From: Lactifluus volemus
Taxonomy: Eukaryota; Basidiomycota; Agaricomycetes; Russulales; Russulaceae
Reading direction: 5' to 3'
NCBI GenBank assembly: GCA_022376515.1
Contig: WTXI01000045.1
Coordinates: 124,001 to 188,000 of the forward strand
Length of the DNA: 64,000 nt
The notes below the pieces were generated by a model. That model saw only the letters and a program-made list of their open reading frames with translations, was not told where the DNA came from and made no database searches. This document shows positions 42,407 to 55,200 of the stretch, piece after piece. Each line of letters opens with the position of its first letter. Within the stretch, counting starts at the first letter, position 1. A program made the position numbers and the translations under genes.

Positions 42407-45400
42407 ATGAGTTCGAGGGCGTCTACGACAACAACATCTGGCTTCCCCATTATCATCGATGCTGCTTTACAAGAGTACACCAACCAGACGGGGGTCGATC
42501 TTACCCAGAACCCATTCGCTCTCAAAATCCAATACTCCGATTCTCCCGATGGTATCCTAGGGTTATTCCAAGAGCGAGAGAAGGAGTTTAAGGAATATCG
42601 AGATGGAAATCGCAAGCTGATAAATTGCCTCAAACCAGTAGTGCAGGTATTGCATGCACTCTCTGGTGTGCTTGGCGACACGATTAGCGTTGTGAACCTC
42701 ACGAGCTTCATTTTCCTCATGTCCTTGTTTATTGATTCCTTTTCCAGCCATTTCCACCATCAAAAGCAATCTTTGTTGGAATTGATGTTCTCCTCGCAGT
42801 ACGCCCTCTCCATTATCGCTTCTGGTCTGACCCTTCTGACATGTCACTACTTCAGGCCGCTAGTGGCGTTAGTTCGAGTTATGACGCACTAGAAGATCTA
42901 TTTCAATGCATTCAGAATTTTCTTCAACGCCTACATGTTTATACCCAAATTCCTTTTCCCCCCGCGATGACAAGTATACTCGTGAAGATTATGGTTCAAG
43001 TACTCTCAGTGCTTGGCTTGGCAACAAAGCAAATCAAGCAGGGGCGTTTCAGTGCGTATGCCCTTCCTCAACATACTTCACGTGTAGTTGAATGTGCAGC
43101 AGAGAAATTCGCGAAGAAGCTGTTGGGCGAGAGCGATATCGAAGCTGTGTTACAGAGGCTGGACCGCCTTACCCACGAGGAGGCTCGGATGACCGTTGCC
43201 CAGACCTTTGAGGTCGTCCATGGTCTTATGTGTAATCTGAAGGTTGTCATGGACGGTGCGTGATCCTTCTTGACTCGTTACAAGAATTGGACGGGACTTT
43301 TCTGTTGTAGATGGCAAGGCATCGATGAGCGACATACGGAAGTCTCTTGGTATGTTCTTTGTGTGCCCACGAATTCGTGTAGATTGGACTAAGGACCAAT
43401 CTAGTCAGCATGCAAGAGACATCTAGTAAGATAAATAAGATGGAACGTTCGTCATCCTCTGGATCTACTATCTTGGTCTTCGAGGTTGACACTAAATTGA
43501 AGGTGACCAATTACAAAAGGATGTGAGAAACTGGCTCTCTCCCCCAAATCATTCGACAAACCACAACATCGCACGTCGAGCTCACCAGAGCGGGACGGCA
43601 ACTTGGTTCTTGGAGGGGAGTATTATTTCTGAGTGGAAAGAAAGGGGATCCTTGCTATGGATACATGGAAAACGTATGGTTTCTCCATCACTGGCGCGTT
43701 TAGACCTCTAATAACGTTTTGACCTATTAGCCGGGTCCGGAAAAAGTATACTCTTGTACGTGTTGATGAATTGTTTCATTTTAATCTGCAGCCAATGAGT
43801 TGCCGATCAGGTCCGCGATTATTGAAGAGGTCGCAGGCTTGCGCACAGCTGGGTTGGCATCCATGGCATATTATTATTTCGATTTCAGAGACGCCAAGAA
43901 GCAGAATCGCCATGGCCTACTTTCCTCTCTCCTCACCCAGCTCTCCGTCCAGTCAAAATCATATTATGACATAGTCTCCCGGTTGTATGCGGCACATGAC
44001 AGTGGCATCCAAGATCCCGCAGATCACACACTCACGCAGAGTTTAAAGGAAATGCTGGAACTCCATGAACAGGGACCAGACATACATCATCATAGATGCT
44101 TTGGATGAATGCCCGAATGTCTCTGGCATGCCAACATCACGCGAAGAAGTGCTCGAACTTGTGGAGGAGCTCGTCAATCTGGAACTTCCGAATGTTCACA
44201 TTTGCGTTACTAGTCGCCCCGAATTCGATATCCGAGCCGTCCTCGAGCCCTTGACAACACTTCGCGTGTCTCTCCACGAGGAAAGTGGACAGAAACAAGA
44301 CATCATGGATTACGTAACGAAGGTCGTGCACTCGGACCGAAAGATGCGGAGCTGGAGAGAGCAGGATAAGCAACTGGTCATCGATGTCCTTTCAGAAAAG
44401 GCAGACGGGATGTAAGTCATCACATTCTTCGTGCGTAACTTGCAGTTACTTATTGGATCATGCAGGTTTCGATGGGTGTATTGCCAATTGGAATCCTTGC
44501 GTCGCAATCTACCCGCGAGTATCCAGGGTGCCCTCGACCAGTTGCCCAAGACTTTGGACGAGACATACAAACATGCCTTACTCTCCATTGAGGAGGAGAA
44601 ACGTGAATATGCTCAACGTCTCTTCAAGTGCCTCACTGTATCAATCCGCCCTTTGCATGTTGCCGAACTCGCCGACATTCTTGCCATAAGGTTCGAGCCT
44701 GGTTCGCTTCCAAACTATGACGTAGGGTGGCGCCTAAGCGATGCAGAGGAAGCCGTTCTCTCTGTTGGCTCGAGCTTGATATCGGTGGTCAATGTCGATG
44801 GCTCCAAAGTCGTACAGTTCTCCCACTTCTCGGTTAAAGAGTTCTTGACCTCTGATCACCTCGGGGATGACCTTTCCGGGTATCACATCCTTCCCGGTCC
44901 TGCACATACCATTCTCGCAAAGGCATGCCTCAGCATCCTGCTCAAGCTTGACGACCGCATTGACAAAGCGACGATCGAGAATCTGCCATTGGCCGAGTAT
45001 GCTGCTCAGCATTGGGTCGAACATGCTCGATTTGATGATGTGTCATCATTGATACAAGATGAAATGCAGCACCTGTTTGACCCTGATAAATCCCATTTTT
45101 CGGCATGGGTGTGGGTTTTCAATATAGATCGTCCTTGGATACAACACATGTCGACGATACATCCGACCCCTCCAGAAGCGACATCCCTATACTACGCGAT
45201 ATTATGTGAATTCCATGACATTGCGCAGCACCTTCTTGTTGCTCATCAGTTAGATGTAAATGAGAGGGGTGATTGTCGGATGAGCCCACTGCAAGCCGCG
45301 CTAATGACAAGAAATTTGGAGGTCGCAGGGTTGCTGCTACAGCATAGTGCTGAAGTAGATGTCCGGGATGAAATGGGCGATACTCCTTTGCACCGGGCAT

Positions 45401-47099
45401 CACGAGGGGGGAACACTGACATCGCACGGTTCCTTCTGGAGAATAATGCTGATGTCAACGCACGGGATAGGGAAGACAGAACTCCACTTCACTTGGCGTC
45501 AGTGGAGGGACAACTAGAAATGGTTAGTCTGCTGCTCCAGCACGGCGCAACTGTGGACTGTTATGATGAAGATGGCATCACCCCTCTGCACTTGGCGGCG
45601 GGTTCGGGACATCTGGACATTTCTCTGTTATTGCTAGACCGGGACGTGGACGTGGACGTACAGGACAACAAGGGTCGGACCCCGCTACACTTGGTTTCAT
45701 CTAATGGGCACATTGAGGTTGCCAAGCTGCTCATCCAGCGTGGTGCAGCTGTTGATAGCCGGAATGGTCTGGGGCAAACTCCCTTGCACCACGCTTCATG
45801 GAGTGGCCACCTCGATATCGTACGGCTCTTGATCGAGAACGGCGCGAACGTATCTTCCAGATCCAACAAGGGCTCGACTCCGTTTCACTCAGCATCACAA
45901 GGCGGGCACCTTCATGTTGTCGAGTTCCTACTTCGCTGTGATGTCAATCACGATGTCGGCGTTCAGAATGCGAACGGACAGACCGCATTGATCCTAGCAT
46001 CCCACGGAGGGAAACTTGACGTTGTGCGCTTCTTAATCGATCAAGGAGCAGACTTGAATTCCCGGTGCGATGGTTCATGGGTCGCATTACACTGGGCAAC
46101 TCAAGAAGGTCATCTTGACGTCGTACAGCTGCTTCTAGACCGCGGTGCAGACGTGAATGTACGGAGCAACCACGTTTGGACTCCGCTGCATGTGGCTTCG
46201 CTGAATGGGCATATCCAAGTTGCACGATTGCTAGTTGAACGTGGGGCAATTGTCGATTATTGTAATGATCAACAGGAAACACCACTTGAATGGGCAGCTG
46301 GAAGTAGGCAAGTCGAAGTCGTACACTTCCTACTCGAGTCAGGAGCGAATGTACATGCGATGGATGAAGCCGGCTGGACTCCGTTACACACGGCATCATG
46401 GCATGGCCATCTCAAGATCATCAGGTTGTTGCTCAGTCGAGGTGCGGATCTCGACTCACGGAATCACGCCAATGAGATTGCCGCAGATTTGGCATCGGAG
46501 AATTATAAGGCCAAAGTTGCAGACTTCCTGATCAAGTGCAAAGGAGACGAGAATTTTCGGAATGGGATATGCTCAACTGGATTGGATATAATGCTGCACG
46601 ACACTGATGAAGAGGACATTACGGAACCAACTTCACTACATGCTGCGGTCGCAGAGGGCGAACTTGGCGTTGTGCAGTCGCTTCTTGTACGTGGGGCAGA
46701 TGCCAATGCACGAAATGCAGAAAATGTAACTCTGCTAGGACTGGCATCAAAAGGGGGCACTTCGATATGGTGCACTTACTGATTGAGCGCGGCGCGGAGG
46801 TGGATTCACGGGACAGTTTTGGGCAGACCCCGTTACACTGGGCATCGCGCTATGGGCACACTGATGTGGCACGGTTGTTGATTGATCACGGTGCGGATGT
46901 GAACGCCAGGAAGCAAGATAATTGGGCTCCCATTCATGTCTCAGCAGCCTCGGGAGAATTCGACGTTGTAGAATTGCTGCTTGCACGAGGCGCGAACCCG
47001 CATTATCTCACCGATGACGGTCGATCCGCATTCCAATTGGCGAGAGGAAGAGGATACCGTGAAATTGTACACCTACTCAGAGAGCAAGTTGCAAAGTAA
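42407..47099 (+). pseudogene. NLR-C: Goodbye-NACHT-ankyrin gene, two frameshifts
   Basis: Exons: 42407-42691, 42748-42795, 42856-43051, 43088-43255, 43311-43349, 43503-43673, 43731-43755, 43811-44411, 44466-47099. The Goodbye domain is of the second type (MSSRASTTTTSGFPIIIDAA). Intron 2 starts GC rather than GT (42796). Walker A GKPGSGKS is split by intron 6. A one-base insertion near 44080 (gaccagacatac against gaccgatatac) breaks the NACHT before Walker B, and a one-base deletion near 46752 (caaaaggggg) breaks the ankyrin array. Net length is 1,388 codons plus stop. About 18 ankyrin repeats. Function as for NLR-B, inferred. Confidence 0.9.
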
Positions 47100-48870
47100 G
47101 CATAGCACTTACTAGTAAGGTGTGATGAATCATTGTATGGGCGCTGATTTGATAGCTAACTTGAATCGCTTGGTCCACAGCGGCACACTGTCATCCACCG
47201 TGATGCCTCAGTGACTCTGTGTTTTCGGCTATCCCCATCCACCTTCCAGATTTTGCGCTTCAAATTGTGCGCCGCTCAAGGTTCGCGTTTACTATACTTT
47301 CCACCTAGCGTTGCTAAGTAGTTGTAATTTGTGGTTTTTCTATCGCTCTCAGGCTTCTACTTTACTCATTCGTTGACCGTGATCATGCACATATACTCCT
47401 GGCCCGTCGTCATATAACCATATTGCGTTCTCTCCTCTTAGTTTCTGTGTGACCCTTCCTTGGTATCCTCTCAACGATTCGAAGCCTTGCGTTGCTAAAT
47501 TCTAGTTTCTAACTTGATTTACTTTGTTAGTTTGAATTCCAGAGCCTTTTGAAATTACTGAGAACGCATTATTATAATCGCTATATCACACAAACATTCC
47601 TTCCGCACAAACCACCAGGCCCTCCAGTCGCAAAGCGCCCACGCGCGGGGGTATGTATGGGTTGAGCGCATTGTCGGGAACGAAAGGGGTGCGTAGTAGC
47701 CCCGCGGCGAGGACGATGTGTGCAGAAGAACTGTGATGATGAGATGGGAGATAATACTGTAGATGATAGCGTTTTCCAGTGGATGAAAACGAAAGATTCT
47801 TGGGCGCAGCGGTAGTTCAGAGGGGGTGTCTCCGTTGCGACGAGGAAGCATAGGGCAGTAGTTATTTTTTTGCGAAGATGTCAATGTGTTTTGGTGATTT
47901 AGCGTACTGTATTACAAAACGTATCGTCGGGCGGCGTGAGCCGAATACAGTAGAGAGATAAACGGAGAAAGGGGGGGGGGTGGTTCGACCCTTTCTCATC
48001 GGTGCCGCCGGTACTACCAAAAGGTTTTTTTTTGCTTCTATCGCGTTCGCGAGACGCCAGCGCACATCGTCGACGGAGGGCGAGCTACTAGTACCAAGTA
48101 GCACAAAAAAATCGTCATGACCTATTTTTTGTTTTTCAGGAACAGGAGTCTACACGGGTTCTTTCAAGGCTTTCCCCCGCGGGATAGGTTTCATATACAG
48201 AAATATAGATCATAATTAGGATGCAAAGTTTAAAAAATGGACATATGGTGGAGTTCTCGCCGGAGTTACCGTGCCAGTGGACGGCTTGACGTTTTTTGGG
48301 GGGGCAAGGCTGTGAAGGCCGCGCCACGCCGCGCGACGTTATTAATAAAAGGGAGTACTGTAGTACAGTATGGTGGGTTTTGTTCGCCCCCGTAGTTGTC
48401 GTAGGGATGGGTGTCTCAAGGGTAAAAACAAACGAGAGGTATGGGAATAAAAGTCTCTTCGCTCACTTGGTACTATGCATCTTTTTTCTCACACAACTCA
48501 TGGTGAAACAGGTCATCCGCGGGAACGCCGGGTGACCTTTTTTTTGCTTAAAAGGGATATGCCTCTCCTTTGCTCGCTTCCCATCTGGGCACGATGAGTT
48601 AATTTTAGAGTTGTGGGGAAAGCTTGGGTGTTTGCGATAATGGTCATGCGACCTAAAATAGGATTACATATACGGAGAAACCCTTTTTTTTTAAGTCTAC
48701 ATTTATATTCCGCAACATGTGGCTATGACAAAGACGTAGTCCCGGGGTGGGATAGTAAAGGCGGCCGACGAAGTAAGGAGCGTAGTGCTGTACTCAACGT
48801 TTTCGTGGTTGTGTAGTGGGGGAAGTCTATAGTAGGGTTTACAAGTACACTAATTAGCATATTCTGGCGC
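47100..48870. other. Duplicated 3' spacer of NLR-C
   Basis: Nearly the same as 56918-58649 and similar to 11105-12785, with the same G and T runs. No gene supported. Confidence 0.7.
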
Positions 48871-50965
48871 CTACTCCGGCAAGAGGATCTGTCCCGGGTC
48901 CCAGACTTGTCTCGGGAGCATGCAGGCGCGGGTCGATTTGATGAACAGGCTCACAGCCTTTCCTCCTTGGGCCGTGCTCAGTAGGATGGGGAGTGAGAGG
49001 TCGCGATCTACCGGCTGGAGGATGATGCGACGGGCGTCATCGTAGGGTGGGCAGGCCGTGATGACGTGTTCGGCGGTTTGCATGGGTGCCCTGCAGGAGC
49101 AGCTCGTGGGGAGGTCTGGGTGGAATTTGGCCGTGTACGACCCGATGAAGGCATGGCCCGCAATGATCCTGACGAGGGTGGAGAAGACCGCCCTCTCCTG
49201 TCCCTTTGACCCTTGGATTACTGGCGGGATTTTGCCGTTCGGAGGGCAATGTAAGTTTGAGAGTGGTGATTGTTGTTCAGCCAGTGGTTGGCCCATGTGT
49301 CGATTGCTGAGGCTTTGGCTTCGCGACGTTGACAGCTGATGGTGAGCGGTTCACGGTGGTTGGGCGGGAGCGGGCGCGGGGTGATCGTGTTTGTAAGGTG
49401 CTTGGCACGAACGAAGCTGTGTAGCGAGCGGTCTTGTGGTGCCCAGACTACCTGGACTTTGAGGTTCCTCTTTAAGGAAAGGAGAATGTCAGCCTTCTGT
49501 CTGAACGAGAGAGAGAAGGCTTGGCCGGGGTGAGGGCCAGGCTTGGTTATGTTGCAGATGGCAGTGGAGACTGTGGAGTCAGGGGAGATGAGGACGAGGT
49601 GGGTAGTAGGGAGGATAGTAAGGATAAGTGAGATACCGGTGTCAAGGGCTGCGAGCTCGGTGTTGAGCACCGCAACCATAAGCCCTAGGGGGCGCTCGGA
49701 GTGGCCGATTTCTCTGCCGTTGCCATAGGCCACGGCGGCCGCGATACCGATAGGGGTGTTGTCTTCTCTGTCAGCGTTAGTGAGGGCACCCCGGCAGAAG
49801 ATCGCCACTGGGGGACATTTCGGCTTTGAAGGAGGTAACCCAACGTTTTCGGTCTTCTCCGCAGCGGACTTGGGGGCCTGGCTGAGTCGGTCATCCCATC
49901 CGCGCAGGTTCCACGGCGTGAGGGCATGCGGGCGAAGGCGGGGGCTGTGTGTCGGGACGAGATCAGCTAGTTCTGTTAGGCGAGAGCGGGCAGGGCGGTT
50001 ATGGGCGGGAGGAATGGGAGTGGGAGGTCTACTTCTGTGGTGCTGCTCCAGTCACTGCCTAGGCGTTTGAGCAGTTGGCTGCCGCATGGGAGGCGGTATA
50101 ATCTGAGGGCAGAGTTCTTTATCAGCAGTTTGATACAGATGTCAACGGGATAGATGGCCATGAGTTGGTGTAATGGCTCACGTACCAGATATGATGCGAA
50201 TAGCCTCATTTTGAGCTGTTTGAAGTTGTTTGACAAGGCCTAGTTGGCCCTTGTACCAGAGCTGCACACCGTGAGTACCCGGGAGGCATATGGCCAGGCG
50301 CCACCTGGCAAAGTCGAGACCTCTGACTGAGTTTCTAAGGAGCTGGAGTGACTTGAGAGTGGACTTGACACGGTTGGCAACGATGGAAATGTGTTGCTTC
50401 CACTGGAGTTTGAAATCGATGTGGAAGCTAGATAGCGGACCCAGTTAGTAGCATCAATTCTATAATAGGTGAGTCGGGCGTACAGCCCAGTGAGCGGGGA
50501 CGGGAGAAATAAATGGGCTCGGTTTTTTCAGGCTCGATACCAAGTCCCGATCGCATGAGCCATTCTTCGCACTCGGTTGTAGGGCCTGTAGGCCGAGCGG
50601 AGGCGGTGGCTGACGGTATCGTATGATGCGCCACACGCAAAGATAAGGCCATCGTCCACATACATGGAGAGGCTCGAGTTGTTCCACTGGTGCATTTGAG
50701 AAGGAGGGGGTAAGTGTAGATGATGGAGCGGACCGGAGAGATGGGGGAGCCTTGTGGGGCGTCAACCATGATGGAGATGAGGTCGGAGACGAAGCCGTTG
50801 AAGCGGAGTTTGACAGAGCGAACGACCTGAGCCATGAGGTCAGTTCGAGGGAGAAGCCTAGTGACTGGAAGACATGGATAAGTCGGTTGTGGTTAATGTT
50901 GTCAAAGAGGAAGGCTACACAGACTAGGTTGTTGCCCCGCTGCCAGTGGGAACGCCTCACGTGGT
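48871..50965 (-). mobile_element. LINE1-C: 5'-truncated Tad1-like LINE fragment
   Basis: Same extent and order as LINE1-A: RT from LFDNINHNRLIHVFQSL through APQGSPISPVRS, RNase H-like region with TELAALDTGISLI, and the CSCRAPMQTAEHVITAC motif. The YVDD region is in a shifted frame relative to the upstream part, so the copy is dead. It is almost identical to LINE1-D over the 3' 1.5 kb. Confidence 0.87.
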
Positions 50966-52232
50966 AAGTTATTTTTGGTAACCTGGTAAGCCGGCTCGGG
51001 CCTGTCCCTGCCCATTTGCCGTGCTATCTCACCCGTCCCAGTGCTGACAGGCCATTTTGATGATGCTTCCTATTCGTTATCTCCTCTGTGTGCCAGACTC
51101 GGAGTCTACGCTAGGCTATAGACATATGTCCCCAACAGGAGATGACGATATTCTGGGTGCGATGTCCTATTAGTGTGTGGTTCACCTCAACGCCATTTCT
51201 TCTTTCATGCTTTCTCTTCTAGATGCGGACAATGCTCGCTTTGGCGTGCTCTGGGTACAGGAGTAGAGGTACTGTATGTGCTCTTAAGTGTGGTGCGTTC
51301 CGCTTTTCCTTCCATGTTATTAGTATTGACTAGTTGCGCTGGGCCCACGTAGGTGTATTAGTGACACTAGGATGTGAGAATCGCCTTGCGGGACATTTTA
51401 GACGAGAGAAGGACGCAGGAGCTCAGACCTGAAACAAAATTGCGATCCTTTCGCATTCTTTCGGACCTCCGGGTGTTCAACGATGATTTTGATTTCGAAA
51501 ACTCACCATTACCTTGGCTGATGTCCTGCACACCATTCTCGACTTCCAGTCACGCGTACTTTTGTCCATGCTTCTTCCATGGGTGAATCCCGCTACGCAT
51601 GTAACCGTAATAGCATTGACCTCCGAGTATCCCTTGTCCAGACACACGTACTGAGTTCCTTCAATCCCGGGACAGGTGATCTCTCGTTTGCCGAGGACGT
51701 ACGGGAAGAGGTGAGCAGACCAAACGAGTAGAGTACTGAAAGTGATATGATAAGGAAGGATTTTAGTCTCGTTATCGGTGATGTGAGCGTTTCAAGAGCA
51801 TATATATTCGCGACACATGCTCCTTAAAAAGAACCTTGCATCGCAAGTCGCTCGATGTGGTGCCTGGTATCTATGGGTGGGCAAATTCAAAGGATATTTT
51901 GTTTCTATGGTAGCACTGTGGATCATGAAACGATGTCGATAGCTAGTTATCGGAGAAATTTGTGTTAATGTAATCATGATGTCAGGCAAAGGCTACCAGG
52001 ACCCAACTCGACTTCAAGCTTCAAATTGATCTATCATACCCGGGCCTCTGAGTGATTTGATATGTTCGAGCGTCTACTGTCAAGGTCACATCACCCTTTG
52101 AGGCTGTGTCAATGAGGCGACACGAGGCGGCCCATGCGCCCACTGGCATCTACCATACCCTGAACTCCTTCACCACTGGCAGTCTTGCTTTCCTATCATT
52201 CCTACATCAACCCTCTTACCTACACGAGTTTG
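50966..52232. other. Duplicated 5' spacer upstream of NLR-D
   Basis: Closest to the spacer before NLR-B (same small ORF relics and indel pattern). No gene supported; the NLR-D promoter should be in the right part. Confidence 0.68.
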
Positions 52233-55200
52233 ATGGCATCTACTTCCACCTTACCTTCCAACTTACCTACTATCATCGACGCTGCCTTAGACGAGTACAC
52301 CAAGCAGACAGGGATAAATCTCACCGAGCACCCATCCTCTCACAAAATCCATCAATCTGATTCCCCAGATGATATCCTAGCACTTTTCCAACAGCGAGAG
52401 AAGGACTTTAAGGAATATCGAGATGGAAATCGCAAGCTGATAAATTGCCTCAAACCAGTCGTGCAGGTATTGCATGCGTTCTCTGGCGTCCTTGGCGGGG
52501 CGATTGGCATTGTGAGCCTCACGGACTTCATTTCCCCCACGTTATTGTTTATTCATGACTTTTCCAGTCACATCCACCAGCAAGAGCAATCTTTGTTGGA
52601 ATTGATGTTCTCCTCGTAGTACGCCCCCTCCATTACCGCTTCCGGTCTGATCCTTCTGACATCTCACTTTGTCAGACTGCTATTGGTGTTAGTTCGAGCT
52701 ACGACGCACTCGAAGATCTATTTCAATGCGTTCAGAATTTTCTTCAACGCCTACACGTTTATACCCAGATCCCTCCCACCCCCGCGATGACGAATATACT
52801 CGTGAAGATTATGGTTCAAGTACTCTCAGTTCTTGGCTTGGCAACAAAGCAAATCAAGCAGGGACGTTTCAGTACGTACCCCCTTCCTCAATATACCTCA
52901 CCTGTAGTTGAACGTGCAACAGAGAAATTCGCGAAGAAGTTACTGGGAGAGACCGAGATTGAAGCTGTGTTACACAGGCTGGACCGTCTTACCGACGAGG
53001 AGGCTCGCATGACCATTGCCCAGACGTTAGAGGTCGTCCATGGTCTTATGGGGAATCTGAAGGTGGTTATGGACGGTGCGTGATCCACTTGACTCGTTAC
53101 AAGAATTTGACAGGACTATTTTCTCGTAGATGGCAAGGCATCGATGAGAGATATACAGAAAGCTCTTAGTATGTTCTTTGTGTGTCCACGAATTCATGTG
53201 GATTGGACTGAGGACCAATCTAGTCAGTATGCAAGAGACAGCTAGTAAGATAAATAAGATGGAACGTTCGTCATCACCTGGATCTATTGTCTTGGTCTTC
53301 GAGGTTGACACTAAATTGAAGGTGACAAATTACAAAAGGATGTGAGAAACTGGCTCTCTCCCCCAAATCCTTCGACAAACCACGACATCGCACGTCGAGC
53401 TCACCAGAAAGGGACGGCAACTTGGTTCTTGGAGGGGAGTATTATTTCTGAGTGGAAAGAAAGGGGATCCTTGCTATGGATACATGGAAAACGTATGGTT
53501 TCCTCAACACTGTGCGTTCAGAGTTCTAACCACATTTTGGTCTATCAGCTGGGTCCGGTAAAAGTATACTCTTGTACGTGTTGATGAATTGTGTTTCACA
53601 TTGATCTGCAGCCACTGAGTTTCCGACCAGATCCGAGATTATCGAAGATGTCGCAGGCTTGCGCGCAGCTGGGTTGGCATCCATGGCATATTATTATTTC
53701 GATTTCAGGGACTCCAAGAAGCAGAATCGCCATGGCCTACTTTCCTCTCTCCTCACCCAGCTCTCCGCCCAGTCAAATCCATACTATGACATCGTCTCCC
53801 GGCTGTATGCGGCAGACGACAGTGGCATCCAAGGTCCTACCGATCATACACTCACGCAAAGTTTAAAGGAAATGCTGGAACTCTCCGGACATGGACCGAT
53901 ATACATCATAATAGACGCTTTGGACGAATGTCCGGATGTCTCTGGCACACCAACTTCACGCGAAGAAGTGCTCGAACTTGTGGAGGAGCTCGTCAATCTG
54001 GAACTTCCGAATGTTCACATTTGTGTTACTAGTCGACCCGACATCGGCATCCGAACCGTCCTCGAGCCCTTGACAACACTTCGAGTGTCTCTCCACGAGG
54101 AAAGTGGACAGAAGCAAGACATCATGGATTACGTAATGAACTTCGTAAAGTCGGACCGAAAGATGCGGAGCTGGAGAGAGCAGGATAAGCAACTGGTCAT
54201 CGAATTCCTTTCAGAAAAGGCAGATGGGATGTAAGTCACCACATTCTTCCTGCGTGACTTGCGGTTACTTATTGGATCATCCAGGTTTCGATGGGTGTAT
54301 TGCCAATTGGATTCCTTGCGTCGCAATCTACCTCCGAGTATCCAAAGTGCCCTCCACCGGTTGCCCAAGACTTTGGACGAGACATACAAACACGCATTAC
54401 TTTCCATTGAGGAGGAGAAGCGTGAGTATGCTCAACGTCTCTTCAAGTGCCTCACTGTATCGATCCGCCCCTTGCACGTCGCCGAACTCGCCGACATTCT
54501 TGCCATACGGTTCGAGCCTGGTTCGCTTCCGGAGTATGACGTAGGATGGCGCCTAAGCGATACAGAGGAAGCCGTTCTCTCTGTTGGCTCGAGCTTGATA
54601 TCGGTGGTCAATGTCGATGGCTCCAAAGTCGTTCAGTTCTCCCACTTCTCGGTTCAGGAGTACTTGACCTCCGATCACCTTGGGGACGGCCTTTCCGATT
54701 ATCGCATTCTTCCCGGTCCTGCACATACCATTCTCGCAAAGGCATGCCTCAGCATCCTGCTCAAGCTCGACGACCGCATTGACAAAGCGACGATCGATAA
54801 TTTGCCATTGGCACAGTATGCTGCTCGGCATTGGGTCGAACATGCACAGTTTGATGATGTGTCATCATCGATACAAGATGAAATGCAGCACCTGTTTGAC
54901 CCTGACAAATCCCATTTTTCGGCATGGGTGTGGGTTTTCAATATAGATCGTCCTTGGAGACCACATATGTCGACGATACATCCGACTCCCCAGAAGCGAC
55001 ACCCCTATACTACGCGATATTATGTGGATTCCATGACATTGCGCAACACCTTCTCGTTGCTCATCAGTTAGATGTAAATGGGAAGGGTGATTGCCGGATG
55101 AGCCCACTGCACGCCGCGCTAATGACAAGAAATATGAAGGTCGCAGGGTTGCTGCTACAGCATGGTGCTGAAGTAGATGTCCGGGATGAAATGGGCGATA

